Below are positions 30,918 to 38,321 of a DNA stretch of 41,568 bases, piece by piece. A program made the translations under genes and the position numbers. Positions within the stretch are counted from its first letter, which is position 1; each line of letters begins with the position of its first letter. Below the pieces are notes generated by a model, which saw only the letters and a list, made by a program, of their open reading frames with translations, was not told the DNA's origin and did not search any database. Source of the DNA: a virus; IMG/VR virus record IMGVR_UViG_3300009168_000069, positions 1 through 41,568 of that record; one strand, given 5' to 3'.

Positions 30918-32045
30918 ATGCTATATGAAGATGTATTAGGAGAACTAAGCAGTAATAAAGAACGCAGAATTAGTGGGGATGTAATTGCAATCCCTTGGTC
31001 TTTACCCAGATTATCTGGTGTTCTGCCTGGAATTGAGAAGAGCAGGTATAATCTTATATCAGCCTCTCCGAAGGCAGGGAAGTCCCAATTGACAGACTTC
31101 CTTTATGTGTATCAACCTATTGAGTGGATTCTAAGAAATCCAGGAACAAGTATAACATTAAAGATCTTCTACTTCTCTTTGGAAGTTTCAAAGAGTACTA
31201 AGATCAAAGCTGCTATATGTTATAAACTGTTTACTGACTATCAGATTGTAATCAGCCCTCAAAAGCTGGCATCTATATTTGGTGGTTATATCCTGGATGA
31301 TAAAATTGAAGCTATTCTTAAAAGTGATGCCTTTGCATCCTGGTTTAAAAGCTTTGAATCCATGGTCGTCTATTATGACACTATTCGCAGTCCTAATTCT
31401 ATATTCCATTTAATAAAGTCGTATGCTGAACATCCCAGTAATGGGAAATATACATATAAGACTATAAATTGGCAGAATCTGGACGGTACATATACTCCCA
31501 GGGATAATGTAAGGGATAAGTATATCCCAACCAAACCTAATGAGTATGTAATTGTGATAGTGGATCATATTGGCTTACTTCAGACAGCTCCTGGAGAGAC
31601 TCTCCATCAGACTATTCTGAAGTATAGCAGTGAGTATTGTCTTGAGATGAGGGATCGTTGGAAATATATCCCAACTATAGTCCAGCAACAATCGGCAGAT
31701 TCCTCTCGTGCCCAGTTTAATTATCGTGGTGATACGATTATAGATAAGATCAAACCAGATAGTGAAGGATTGGCGGATAATAAATATACTGCCAGAGATG
31801 TAGATCTCATGGTAAGTTTATTCTATCCTAAACGATATAATATAGAAAAGTATGAGGATGTAGATTTAACAAGAATTGGTGAGAATCATAGGGAATTTAT
31901 GATCAACTTAAACCGAAATGGCATAAGTAATGCCGGTATACAATTATTCTTTTTAGGATCAAGTTCTTACTTTGCCGAATTCCCTCGGACAATGACAGAA
32001 TTTGATTATAACAATTATGAACATATAATAAAGTCGCAGATTTAA
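30918..32045 (+). CDS. DnaB-type replicative helicase (SF4)
   Basis: 375 residues from the ATG at 30918. A GTG at 30894 overlaps the promoter. Walker A is ASPKAGKSQL near residue 50. FYFSLEVSK is the usual helix after it, and VIVDHIGLLQTAPGET is Walker B-like (compare D-Y-L-Q in DnaB), followed by PTIVQQQSADSSRAQF (the sensor Gln region) and AGIQLFFLG near the end. There is no DnaB N-terminal domain, so it is the C-terminal RecA-like motor only, as in several phages. It unwinds DNA at the fork and pairs with the primase at 39577. Confidence 0.5.
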   Translation: MLYEDVLGELSSNKERRISGDVIAIPWSLPRLSGVLPGIEKSRYNLISASPKAGKSQLTDFLYVYQPIEWILRNPGTSITLKIFYFSLEVSKSTKIKAAICYKLFTDYQIVISPQKLASIFGGYILDDKIEAILKSDAFASWFKSFESMVVYYDTIRSPNSIFHLIKSYAEHPSNGKYTYKTINWQNLDGTYTPRDNVRDKYIPTKPNEYVIVIVDHIGLLQTAPGETLHQTILKYSSEYCLEMRDRWKYIPTIVQQQSADSSRAQFNYRGDTIIDKIKPDSEGLADNKYTARDVDLMVSLFYPKRYNIEKYEDVDLTRIGENHREFMINLNRNGISNAGIQLFFLGSSSYFAEFPRTMTEFDYNNYEHIIKSQI

Positions 32046-32755
32046 TGAACAGTACATTAGTTGGAATTGTGGGGAGTGCTGGGACAGGAAAGAGTACATC
32101 GTTTTTTCCAGAGCCAGCCTTGGGAATTACTGGTTTAGATCCTGCAAAGACTTTTGTGATCAATGTATCAGGGAAACCATTTCCATTACGTGGCTGGAGA
32201 AATATATATCTCCCGTTTGGCCCTAGTGGTGGAAATTATAAGAATACAGAAGATCCAACTGCTATTTGCAAGATCATGAGTTTTGTAAGTGAGAATCGTC
32301 CGGAGATTACTAATATTGTCATAGACGATTTTCAATATCTCCTGGCTTTTGAATTTGTAGAAAAAGCTATGGTAAAAGGATTTGACAAATTTAGTGAAAT
32401 TGCAATGCATACAATGCAAGTTTTAAACACTGGTCGTAGGCTTCGTGATAATATAAAGACTTTCATCCTTGCTCATTCTGAGGATGTAGAAGTAGGCTTT
32501 GTAGCTACCAAGAAGATAAAGACCATAGGTAGGTTTCTAGATGAAAAAATAGAGCTGCCGGGATTGTTTACAGTCCTTTTATATACTAAATGTACCTGGA
32601 ATGATACTGATAAGAAAACAACCTATCAATTTGTTACAAACCGTGACAATGAGTATCCTGCCAAGAGTCCATATGGTATGTTTAAGGATTTATATATCCC
32701 CAATGATTTAGGAATTGTAGTGAAGTGCATTGATGAGTATGAAACAAGTAAATAG
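32045..32755 (+). CDS. Sak4-like RecA/AAA ATPase
   Basis: 236 residues. GIVGSAGTGKSTSFFPEP is Walker A (residues about 7-17), TNIVIDDFQYLL is Walker B, and FILAHSEDVEV may be sensor I. The domain resembles the compact phage RecA-like ATPases of the Sak4/AAA_24 type used for single-strand annealing or recombination-dependent replication. It is followed by an SSB-like gene, the common Sak4-SSB pairing. Start overlaps the helicase stop by one base. Confidence 0.5.
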   Translation: MNSTLVGIVGSAGTGKSTSFFPEPALGITGLDPAKTFVINVSGKPFPLRGWRNIYLPFGPSGGNYKNTEDPTAICKIMSFVSENRPEITNIVIDDFQYLLAFEFVEKAMVKGFDKFSEIAMHTMQVLNTGRRLRDNIKTFILAHSEDVEVGFVATKKIKTIGRFLDEKIELPGLFTVLLYTKCTWNDTDKKTTYQFVTNRDNEYPAKSPYGMFKDLYIPNDLGIVVKCIDEYETSK

Positions 32756-32764
32756 TAAATAATT

Positions 32765-33361
32765 ATGTCAGAAATTAATTTAAACAAAAGTGAAGATTTC
32801 GTTAAAGAATTTAAAGTATTTAACGATGGGATTGCAGGAGTGGTTGAGAATGTTAAAATTAGGATTGAAAAAAAAGCATCCTCTGACACCGATGATAAAA
32901 AACCTGTGTATAAGTTGATCGCAACTGATTCACAAGGTGCTGAAGTAAATGAAGGATTCTATTATCACAAAGATGCCGAAGAGAAGGGATTTAAGAATTA
33001 TCAGGCTCAGAGATTGATCCTGCTTGCCCGTGGAGTATTTGGTGATGATATTAAGTTCCCAGTCTGGAGTAATCCAGTTGAAGTTCTTGATGGAGTTATG
33101 AAAATGGTAGCTCCTGCACTTTCTAAAGGTGCCTGGAGAGTAGCTATTGCTTATGGTACCACTAAGAGAAAAGAATCTTATCTTGGATTCAAATCTTTTG
33201 GAAGTTTTATCCAGCCTATGTCAGCAGAAAACAAGTTGGCATTAGACAGAACTGATAATACTGAGAGAAAACCATTACCTGAAGCAACAGCAGCTTCAGA
33301 ATTGATCAGTGATGTAACTAAAGGAGGTAATCCAGGAAATCTTGACTGGATGAACTCGTAA
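32765..33361 (+). CDS. Single-stranded DNA-binding protein candidate
   Basis: 198 residues. The central part (VVENVKIRIEKKASS, YKLIATDSQGAEV, GAWRVAIAYGTTKRKESYLG) is compatible with an OB fold. The C-terminal 50 residues are low complexity and end in NLDWMNS, unlike the acidic DxPF tip of cellular SSB. Its position after the Sak4-like gene supports an SSB role. The unit ends at a perfect terminator. Confidence 0.5.
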   Translation: MSEINLNKSEDFVKEFKVFNDGIAGVVENVKIRIEKKASSDTDDKKPVYKLIATDSQGAEVNEGFYYHKDAEEKGFKNYQAQRLILLARGVFGDDIKFPVWSNPVEVLDGVMKMVAPALSKGAWRVAIAYGTTKRKESYLGFKSFGSFIQPMSAENKLALDRTDNTERKPLPEATAASELISDVTKGGNPGNLDWMNS

Positions 33362-33369
33362 CAAATCAT

Positions 33370-33393
33370 GGAGCCTAGAAATAGGCTCCTTTA
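33370..33393 (+). terminator. Intrinsic terminator of replication unit
   Basis: GGAGCCTA pairs perfectly with TAGGCTCC around a GAAA tetraloop, then TTTA. It lies 9 bases past the SSB stop. Confidence 0.5.
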
Positions 33394-33394
33394 C

Positions 33395-33488
33395 GTGCAG
33401 GCTGATAATGGGAATCTTAAGCGTGGGAATAGTCCCTGGCCGAGACAGTGAAAAAGATGTCGTGGAGGTTCGAATCCTTCCCTGCACA
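33395..33488 (+). tRNA. tRNA-like element with intact acceptor and T arms, no clear anticodon arm
   Basis: 94 bases. GTGCAGG (33395-33401) pairs with CCTGCAC (33481-33487), a full 7-base acceptor stem plus discriminator A. GGAGG-TTCGAAT-CCTTC is a perfect T arm with one wobble. A short D-type stem GAT/ATC surrounds AATGGGA. The remaining 46 or so bases allow GGGA/TCCC and GACA/TGTC stems but no five-base stem with a seven-base U33-anticodon loop that I can find. CCA is not encoded. It may be an unusual tRNA, a decayed one, or a tRNA mimic. Confidence 0.5.
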
Positions 33489-33508
33489 CTAATTAAAACT
33501 TTTAAAAT

Positions 33509-33898
33509 ATGAAAATAGTAGATTTTAATCAACTTAAAGGAAAAATTCTTAAAAGTATTTCCTTACTTAAAGAGGAAGATGGAAATGATTGTGATAAGCT
33601 TATATTTATCTTATCTAATAATATGAGATACGAAATGTTTCACAGTCAAGATTGTTGTGAAAGCGTTAGTATTGATGATATAGAAGGTGATCTCAACGAT
33701 CTTCTGAATACTCCTATTATCAGTGCTGAGGAAACAACTAATTCGGATGATAAATTTGGAAAGGATATATCTGAATATGATAGCTTTACCTGGACTTTCT
33801 ATAAGCTTGCTACTACTAAAGGATATGTTACTATAAAATGGCTTGGTACATCTAATGGATGTTATTCTGAAACTGCAAATCTTTATATATTAGATTAA
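33509..33898 (+). CDS. Conserved phage protein (DUF7448-like)
   Basis: 129 residues. LIFILSNNMRYEMFHSQDCC, then SVSIDDIEGDLNDLLNTPI, SFTWTFYKLATTKGYVTIKW and GCYSETANL follow a pattern I know from widespread small phage proteins (MFHxQDCCExV and TWTFYK-AT). Function unknown. Overlaps the rtcB remnant start (TAATG). Confidence 0.5.
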   Translation: MKIVDFNQLKGKILKSISLLKEEDGNDCDKLIFILSNNMRYEMFHSQDCCESVSIDDIEGDLNDLLNTPIISAEETTNSDDKFGKDISEYDSFTWTFYKLATTKGYVTIKWLGTSNGCYSETANLYILD

Positions 33899-34015
33899 TG
33901 AATAAAGTAATCTCAACTGAAAAACTACCAATTAAACTTTGGTTGGAAGATATAGAAGGCTGACCTTGTTAAGATTTTAGTTGAGTTAAAACCATTGGCA
34001 GTAATTAAAGGTTAA
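33898..34015 (+). pseudogene. rtcB: rtcB (RNA ligase) remnant with large internal deletion
   Basis: The ATG at 33898 opens a 21-residue frame containing VISTEKLPIKLWLEDIEG, the characteristic RtcB N-terminus, ended by TGA at 33961-33963. From 33962, in another frame, DLVKILVELKPLAVIKG and a stop (34013-34015) give the typical RtcB C-terminus. So the first 60 or so and last 50 or so bases of an RtcB gene remain, fused out of frame, with roughly 1 kb or more of the catalytic core missing. RtcB normally seals 3'-phosphate and 5'-hydroxyl RNA ends in tRNA repair. Confidence 0.5.
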
Positions 34016-34017
34016 AT

Positions 34018-34269
34018 ATGAAAATACATGTATTTACAACAATAGATGAGTCTTGGGACTCTGGAGATTTAAACTCTAGTCATAAGAAATATTTTTCTAC
34101 TAAAGAACTAAGAGATGATTATTTTAAAAATGTCTTAAGGTTAAATTATTCTGAGAATGAATATCTTGAGGAATACGAACCAAATGGTTTTCATACGAAA
34201 CCTGGATGGGCATACAGTATTAGCAAGGATGAGGAAGACCTAGAGATAGTTGAATCTAAAATATGGTAA
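34018..34269 (+). CDS. Hypothetical protein
   Basis: 83 residues, acidic, Asp/Glu/Ser/Tyr-rich (TTIDESWDSGDLNSSHKKYF). It starts two bases after the rtcB scar and ends one base before the radical SAM gene. Similar short proteins occur in Bacteroides phages, as I recall. No function. Confidence 0.5.
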   Translation: MKIHVFTTIDESWDSGDLNSSHKKYFSTKELRDDYFKNVLRLNYSENEYLEEYEPNGFHTKPGWAYSISKDEEDLEIVESKIW

Positions 34270-34270
34270 T

Positions 34271-35068
34271 ATGAAAGCAAACAATCTAACCATTTGTATA
34301 GATGCAAAATGTACTAAAGATTGTCCATACTGCATTTCTAAAATGACCTGGGCTCCTAAAGCTAATGATAAACTTTTTTATAGGAATTTAAATAAGGCTG
34401 TTAAATTAGCAGAACTAGCTTCGGTTAATAGTGTACTTATAACTTCTAAAGGAGAGCCATTAAATAATCTAGCTACTATTAATTATTGTAGTCGTTGGTT
34501 TAGAGAATTTCCCCTTGAATTACAAACTAATGGTACTCTTTTAGATGAGTCTATAATAGATAATCTTTACGATCACGGAATCAATACTATAGCCATATCT
34601 ATAGACACAAAAGAAGATATTAACAAGTTTGAAGATATATACTATCATTGTAATGAATTGGAAATTAATATCAGGCTTACAATAGTATTAACTAATCTCT
34701 GGACTTTAGATGCAGATACTCTGCTAAAATACTGTAAGTTTTATGGAATAAAACAAATTACATTTAGAATAGCTACTATACCGTCTAATTCATTATCTAA
34801 AGAAACGTCATCCTGGATTTATACAAGTGTTAACCATGAAAAAATCAGTTCTTTTCTAAATTATTTTCACAGAAATAATGAACCTAAGAATCTTGTAAGA
34901 AGTTTACCATTTGGCGTCAATGTTTATGATTGTGCAGGAATTGCAGTTACTACCATGTCTTATTGTATTCAGGAGTCTAATAATTCTGAGGATATACGGT
35001 CATTGATATACCATCAAGACGGTCATCTTTACACGAGTTGGGATAAACCATCATCAATACTATTCTAA
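34271..35068 (+). CDS. Radical SAM protein
   Basis: 265 residues from the ATG at 34271. The iron-sulfur signature is CTKDCPYC (Cys14, Cys18, Cys21), a proper CxxxCxxC. TSKGEPLNNL (59-68) matches the GGEPL motif for SAM binding with one change, and ELQTNGTLL (83-91) is the usual next strand. A partial TIM barrel continues (NTIAISIDTK, NIRLTIVLTN). The C-terminal part carries two more Cys (YDCAG, SYCIQ), perhaps an auxiliary site. Substrate unknown: a nucleotide, RNA or peptide modifier are all possible. Confidence 0.5.
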   Translation: MKANNLTICIDAKCTKDCPYCISKMTWAPKANDKLFYRNLNKAVKLAELASVNSVLITSKGEPLNNLATINYCSRWFREFPLELQTNGTLLDESIIDNLYDHGINTIAISIDTKEDINKFEDIYYHCNELEINIRLTIVLTNLWTLDADTLLKYCKFYGIKQITFRIATIPSNSLSKETSSWIYTSVNHEKISSFLNYFHRNNEPKNLVRSLPFGVNVYDCAGIAVTTMSYCIQESNNSEDIRSLIYHQDGHLYTSWDKPSSILF

Positions 35069-35214
35069 TGAAATTGTTAAAAGATATCTTATATATTCAT
35101 TACTACCATAAAAAAGTAGTAAATAGAATGCTTGTAGTAGGACTCCTTAGAGGAGTTTTTGGATTTAGACTATTTTTATATATTAATTGGTATCCAAGTG
35201 AAACTAATAAATGA
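35068..35214 (+). CDS. Small basic-hydrophobic protein, 48 residues
   Basis: MKLLKDILYIHYYHKKVVNR, then MLVVGLLRGVFGFRLFLYI, one membrane-seeking helix. TAATG coupling with the radical SAM gene. Confidence 0.5.
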   Translation: MKLLKDILYIHYYHKKVVNRMLVVGLLRGVFGFRLFLYINWYPSETNK

Positions 35215-35416
35215 TCCTTGTGAATGTGGTTATACTGATCAGGAACCTAACTGGAGGGATACACACTGTAGACATCCAAGAACAGACGGGACTCTACTTT
35301 GTGACAATCCTACAAAATTTCCTATTAATTGTCCTTTAGAGGATGGTAAACCTTTAAATTTCTTAGTAATTAAGAAAGATAGACCTACTGGTATTATACA
35401 ACCTAAAAGAAAGTAA
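35198..35416 (+). CDS. Small Cys-rich (zinc-binding) protein
   Basis: 72 residues if the GTG at 35198 is used. A TTG at 35159 would overlap the previous gene more. CECGYTDQEPNWRDTHC, CDNPTKFPINC and a basic tail suggest one or two zinc sites. Start uncertain. Confidence 0.5.
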   Translation: MKLINDPCECGYTDQEPNWRDTHCRHPRTDGTLLCDNPTKFPINCPLEDGKPLNFLVIKKDRPTGIIQPKRK

Positions 35417-35418
35417 TT

Positions 35419-35790
35419 ATGATAGATCAATTAATCTCATTTGAGACAGCTAAATTAGCTAAAGAAAAAGGATTTGATATCATTCCCAGATTTGGTCATG
35501 AAGCATCCCTTTATGATAAAAAAAGTAATCATGTATACTATAGCAACTACGGTTTTATGTACTCTGGACTAAACGAAGGATATATTAGTGCCCCTACTCA
35601 ATCACTACTTCAAAAATGGTTAAGGGAAATATATGGAATACATATTCAAATAGTGAAACATGGTAATATGTGGGATTATATTATTGAAGAAGATAAAACA
35701 CCAATAAATCATAATGATTATATGTCTATTTCATATGAAAAAGCACTTGAGCTTAGTTTACAAGAGGCGTTAAAACTTATAAAAATATAA
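35419..35790 (+). CDS. Conserved Bacteroides-phage protein
   Basis: 123 residues. LISFETAKLAKEKGFDI at the start, APTQSLLQKWLREIYGIHI in the middle and YEKALELSLQEALKLI at the end form a pattern I know from many Bacteroidota phages and prophages. Role unknown. Two bases after the previous stop. Confidence 0.5.
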   Translation: MIDQLISFETAKLAKEKGFDIIPRFGHEASLYDKKSNHVYYSNYGFMYSGLNEGYISAPTQSLLQKWLREIYGIHIQIVKHGNMWDYIIEEDKTPINHNDYMSISYEKALELSLQEALKLIKI

Positions 35791-35793
35791 TTC

Positions 35794-36162
35794 ATGGAAA
35801 TAAAATGTATCTTAAATGAATATCCAAAAGTACATGAGATAAGAGATAATTCTGGTACTATAATTATTCTAAACGTATCTCCATTTAGTAATTGTCAAAC
35901 TGCATCATTAGGTCATGCAGGAGCAATAAAACATTTTTCCCCTGCAGAAGTTTATGAATTTATAAAATTAATACAGGATACAATAAGAAAGACTCAATAT
36001 GTTGTAGATTTACTGGAGTGTGATCAATCTCGTGTTATGGATAAATTAAATCCTTATATAGAATGGGAGAAGTCTATAGAATATGTTAATTCTAATACAG
36101 GTTCTCCCATGATTTTATCTTTAATAAAATTTAAAGACCTAATTAACAATAATGGAACCTGA
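35794..36162 (+). CDS. Hypothetical protein
   Basis: 122 residues. IIILNVSPFSNCQTASLGHA, then SPAEVYEFIKLIQDTIRK and a long acidic-helical end. Its TGA at 36160-36162 is followed in the same frame by another 65 codons with normal codon use (see 36163-36360). Confidence 0.5.
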   Translation: MEIKCILNEYPKVHEIRDNSGTIIILNVSPFSNCQTASLGHAGAIKHFSPAEVYEFIKLIQDTIRKTQYVVDLLECDQSRVMDKLNPYIEWEKSIEYVNSNTGSPMILSLIKFKDLINNNGT

Positions 36163-36360
36163 AACGAAAGCCATAAAGCAGACGTTAGCTTATTCGGAGA
36201 AGGACAATATAGAGAAACTCTTTCCCGATTTAAAGATAGTGGACGCTACGGACGAGATGATTGGAAAGACCTCTCTGTTTACGTGGATAAAGCCTTCGGC
36301 AAACTCGAAGGAAAAGAAGTATCCCCCGCAAAAGAATTAATTAATAATGATAAGAGATGA
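36163..36360 (+). pseudogene. Headless reading frame, 65 codons, likely decayed or recoded gene
   Basis: Directly after the TGA of the preceding gene, in the same frame, runs NESHKADVSLFGEGQYRETL then SRFKDSGRYGRDDWKDLSVY then VDKAFGKLEGKEVS to a TGA that overlaps the next ATG (ATGA), the usual junction here. Codon use is ordinary. The competing frame from ATG 36152 to 36340 (MEPETKAIKQ) has an unusual excess of G at third positions. The frame has no early start codon, so it is a 5'-truncated gene, a readthrough extension, or reached by a -1 shift from 36152. Confidence 0.5.
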
Positions 36361-36602
36361 AAACACTTTATTTATTGACAATTAAAAAAGGATGTGATTT
36401 TTATGTTTTAGCGAACACTCCAAGCGATGCTAAAGACGAACTCGAAAGGTTACTTAATAAAGCTGAATGGTGGTTTTCTAGTGATAGAGAAGTTGTGAAT
36501 ATTAAGATTCTTTCAAAAGAATATCATTGCTTTCCTGAAAATCATCCGGTATTTGGTGAACGTGGAGGTGATTTGATAATAATTAATGATAATAAGAGAT
36601 GA
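36357..36602 (+). CDS. Hypothetical protein
   Basis: 81 residues: MKTLYLLTIKKGCDFYVLAN, then TPSDAKDELERLLNKAEWWF and ending LIIINDNKR. Small alpha/beta protein of Bacteroides-phage type. Coupled by ATGA on both sides. Confidence 0.5.
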   Translation: MKTLYLLTIKKGCDFYVLANTPSDAKDELERLLNKAEWWFSSDREVVNIKILSKEYHCFPENHPVFGERGGDLIIINDNKR

Positions 36603-36994
36603 AAGCAACAGAATTGAGAATTGGAAATGCATTACAGCGACTTGATGGTTCTATTTTTAATGTAACAATTCATGATTTGGGGATAATTCATAATTGGACA
36701 GCAAGTGAAAGATTATTACCAAGTGGTATTCCCCTCACTGAAGAATGGCTATTGAAGTTTGGATTACTAAAAAGTATACTTGATGATCATACATTTGATC
36801 TTGATGATTGGTATTCACTTAAATATCAACCTAAAGATGAATGGACTAAAGTTGCCGGATGGTATTTATACGTTAATTGTTTATACGTTAATTGTATGGA
36901 GTATGAAACTAATACGGTAATTCAATATGTTCATCAGCTGCAGAATCTTTATTTTGCAATAACAGGAGAAGAATTAATTGTGAATAATAAGTAA
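36599..36994 (+). CDS. Conserved Bacteroides-phage protein (ELRIGN family)
   Basis: 131 residues. ELRIGNALQRLDGSIFNVT, GIPLTEEWLLKFGL and YVHQLQNLYFAITGEEL are a pattern I know from many Bacteroidota prophage proteins. Function unknown. It carries a 15-base tandem duplication at 36865-36894 giving LYVNCLYVNC. Confidence 0.5.
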   Translation: MKATELRIGNALQRLDGSIFNVTIHDLGIIHNWTASERLLPSGIPLTEEWLLKFGLLKSILDDHTFDLDDWYSLKYQPKDEWTKVAGWYLYVNCLYVNCMEYETNTVIQYVHQLQNLYFAITGEELIVNNK

Positions 36995-37004
36995 TAATAC
37001 GACA

Positions 37005-37277
37005 ATGGAAGAGATTAAGAGTGCTGAAGAAATCTTGGAAGATAATATGAATGAGAGTTTATGGACTTTCATTAATACTTATCCTGTTGCTTGTAAATCT
37101 GATAAGATGCTAAAAGACTGGATTATTGATGCCATGCAAGCCTATCACAGCCAGTTCGTAATTTCGGACGAGGAGATAAAGAAAGAATCTCGGCAACAAT
37201 TTATTGAAGGCTATAGTGATATATTTGTCAGTGGTGCAGATTGGTATCGTGCAGAACTGGAAAGGAGGGGAAAATGA
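37005..37277 (+). CDS. Conserved Bacteroides-phage protein
   Basis: 90 residues: IKSAEEILEDNMNESLWTF, then AMQAYHSQFVIS and SGADWYRAELERRGK. The SAEEIL start and AMQ-YHSQ motif are common in Bacteroidota phage genes. The gene at 38169 shares the SAEEL start. ATGA coupling to the next gene. Confidence 0.5.
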   Translation: MEEIKSAEEILEDNMNESLWTFINTYPVACKSDKMLKDWIIDAMQAYHSQFVISDEEIKKESRQQFIEGYSDIFVSGADWYRAELERRGK

Positions 37278-37606
37278 GCGAATTATTCAAAAAGGTTTAC
37301 ATTGACGGCAAGGAAGAGAATTTGCCGAAAAAAGATGATGTATTTTTTTGCCATTTTAAAGAAGGTTATTTAGGAATTTTATTCTATTATAAATCTTATC
37401 ATAAATGTAGTTATGAAGATAATACTTATGATGAGATTTGGATTTTAGAAAATATTGACTGGTATCTCATTCCTGTACAATCCGCAGAGCAACCGAGTGA
37501 CCTGAGAGAGGAATTAATTAAATTCAATCATTATTTACGAAAAGAGGGATATGGAATTTATGATGATGAAGTTGACGACTATATTAAATCACAATCTAAA
37601 CAATAG
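37274..37606 (+). CDS. Hypothetical protein
   Basis: 110 residues from the ATG at 37274 (MSELFKKVYIDGKEENLPKK), coupled by ATGA. Acidic and aromatic. W-LIPVQ followed by DLREELIKFNHYL is of the Bacteroides-phage type. Confidence 0.5.
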   Translation: MSELFKKVYIDGKEENLPKKDDVFFCHFKEGYLGILFYYKSYHKCSYEDNTYDEIWILENIDWYLIPVQSAEQPSDLREELIKFNHYLRKEGYGIYDDEVDDYIKSQSKQ

Positions 37607-37611
37607 AAGCT

Positions 37612-37941
37612 ATGGAAAATAAGAATTGGCCTGATAGTGTAAGATTGCACATGATTGAGAAATCAGAATTTTATCCTGGTGATGAGCGAGTCTATCAATA
37701 TGGCTTTTATGATGGATACCAATACGCTTTACAGAAAGCCGAGCCAGAGATTAATCTGCGTGAGGAGTTGATACCAACAATGAAAATGGTGGTTGATAAA
37801 TGTAATAAGGATATAGAAATGTATTCTTATCCTGAAGAGTTACAAAGCAAATTAATGAATAGGAAAGATTTGCAGGAAGCCGCTTATACTAATGGTTTTA
37901 TGAATTGCTATTATTGGATTAAAAAACAAGGTGAATTATAA
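37612..37941 (+). CDS. Hypothetical protein
   Basis: 109 residues: NWPDSVRLHMIEKSEFYPGD, then YGFYDGYQYALQKAEPEINL and AAYTNGFMNCYYWIKKQGEL. Repeated G-x-Y/F-D-GY-like segments are typical of Bacteroides-phage small proteins. Function unknown. Confidence 0.5.
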   Translation: MENKNWPDSVRLHMIEKSEFYPGDERVYQYGFYDGYQYALQKAEPEINLREELIPTMKMVVDKCNKDIEMYSYPEELQSKLMNRKDLQEAAYTNGFMNCYYWIKKQGEL

Positions 37942-37959
37942 CCGCTAAACACAGACAAG

Positions 37960-38172
37960 ATGAAATGGTATGATTATTTGATTTTAGAGTTCCAATCCTA
38001 TAAATGGATTCTGTTTATTCTGTTGGCTATGCCCTTTGGTGCGGCTGTGGCTTGTAAGTTTTTAGGACTAAGCGTTAAGGTGCCCACGTTTATTTTGGTA
38101 GGCTTATTTGTAGCTTGGTGTATCTTCTGGCTTATTGCAAGTTATCTCCATCGTAAAAACATAAAGAAATGA
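37960..38172 (+). CDS. Two-helix membrane protein
   Basis: 70 residues with WILFILLAMPFGAAVACKFL and VPTFILVGLFVAWCIFWLIA as transmembrane helices and a basic end (HRKNIKK). ATGA with the next ORF. Confidence 0.5.
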   Translation: MKWYDYLILEFQSYKWILFILLAMPFGAAVACKFLGLSVKVPTFILVGLFVAWCIFWLIASYLHRKNIKK

Positions 38173-38321
38173 AATCTGCTGAAGAACTATATAATGATAG
38201 AACTACCATTAAAACAGGTTTTTACAAAGGAGCTCGTATAACATTATCTAAAGCTAGTATAATTCAACTTATAAAAGACTATCGTAGTCAATTTCCAAAA
38301 AATATTAACAATGGAAGATAA
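38169..38321 (+). CDS. Small protein of SAEEL type, 50 residues
   Basis: MKSAEELYNDRTTIKTGFYK, then GARITLSKASIIQLIKDYRS. Start coupled by ATGA, end overlaps the next start. Shares its N-terminal pattern with the gene at 37005. Confidence 0.5.
   Translation: MKSAEELYNDRTTIKTGFYKGARITLSKASIIQLIKDYRSQFPKNINNGR

Noticed and set aside
33395-33488. tmRNA, suggested by GGCTGATAATGG-like start
   Set aside because: Only 94 bases long with no room for a tag frame or pseudoknots. The tRNA-like call is kept instead.
35794-36360. Global stop-codon reassignment (TGA as Trp), as known in some crAss-like phages
   Set aside because: Many genes end at TGA in tight ATGA overlaps with the next start, and TAG and TAA also act as stops, so the standard code holds.
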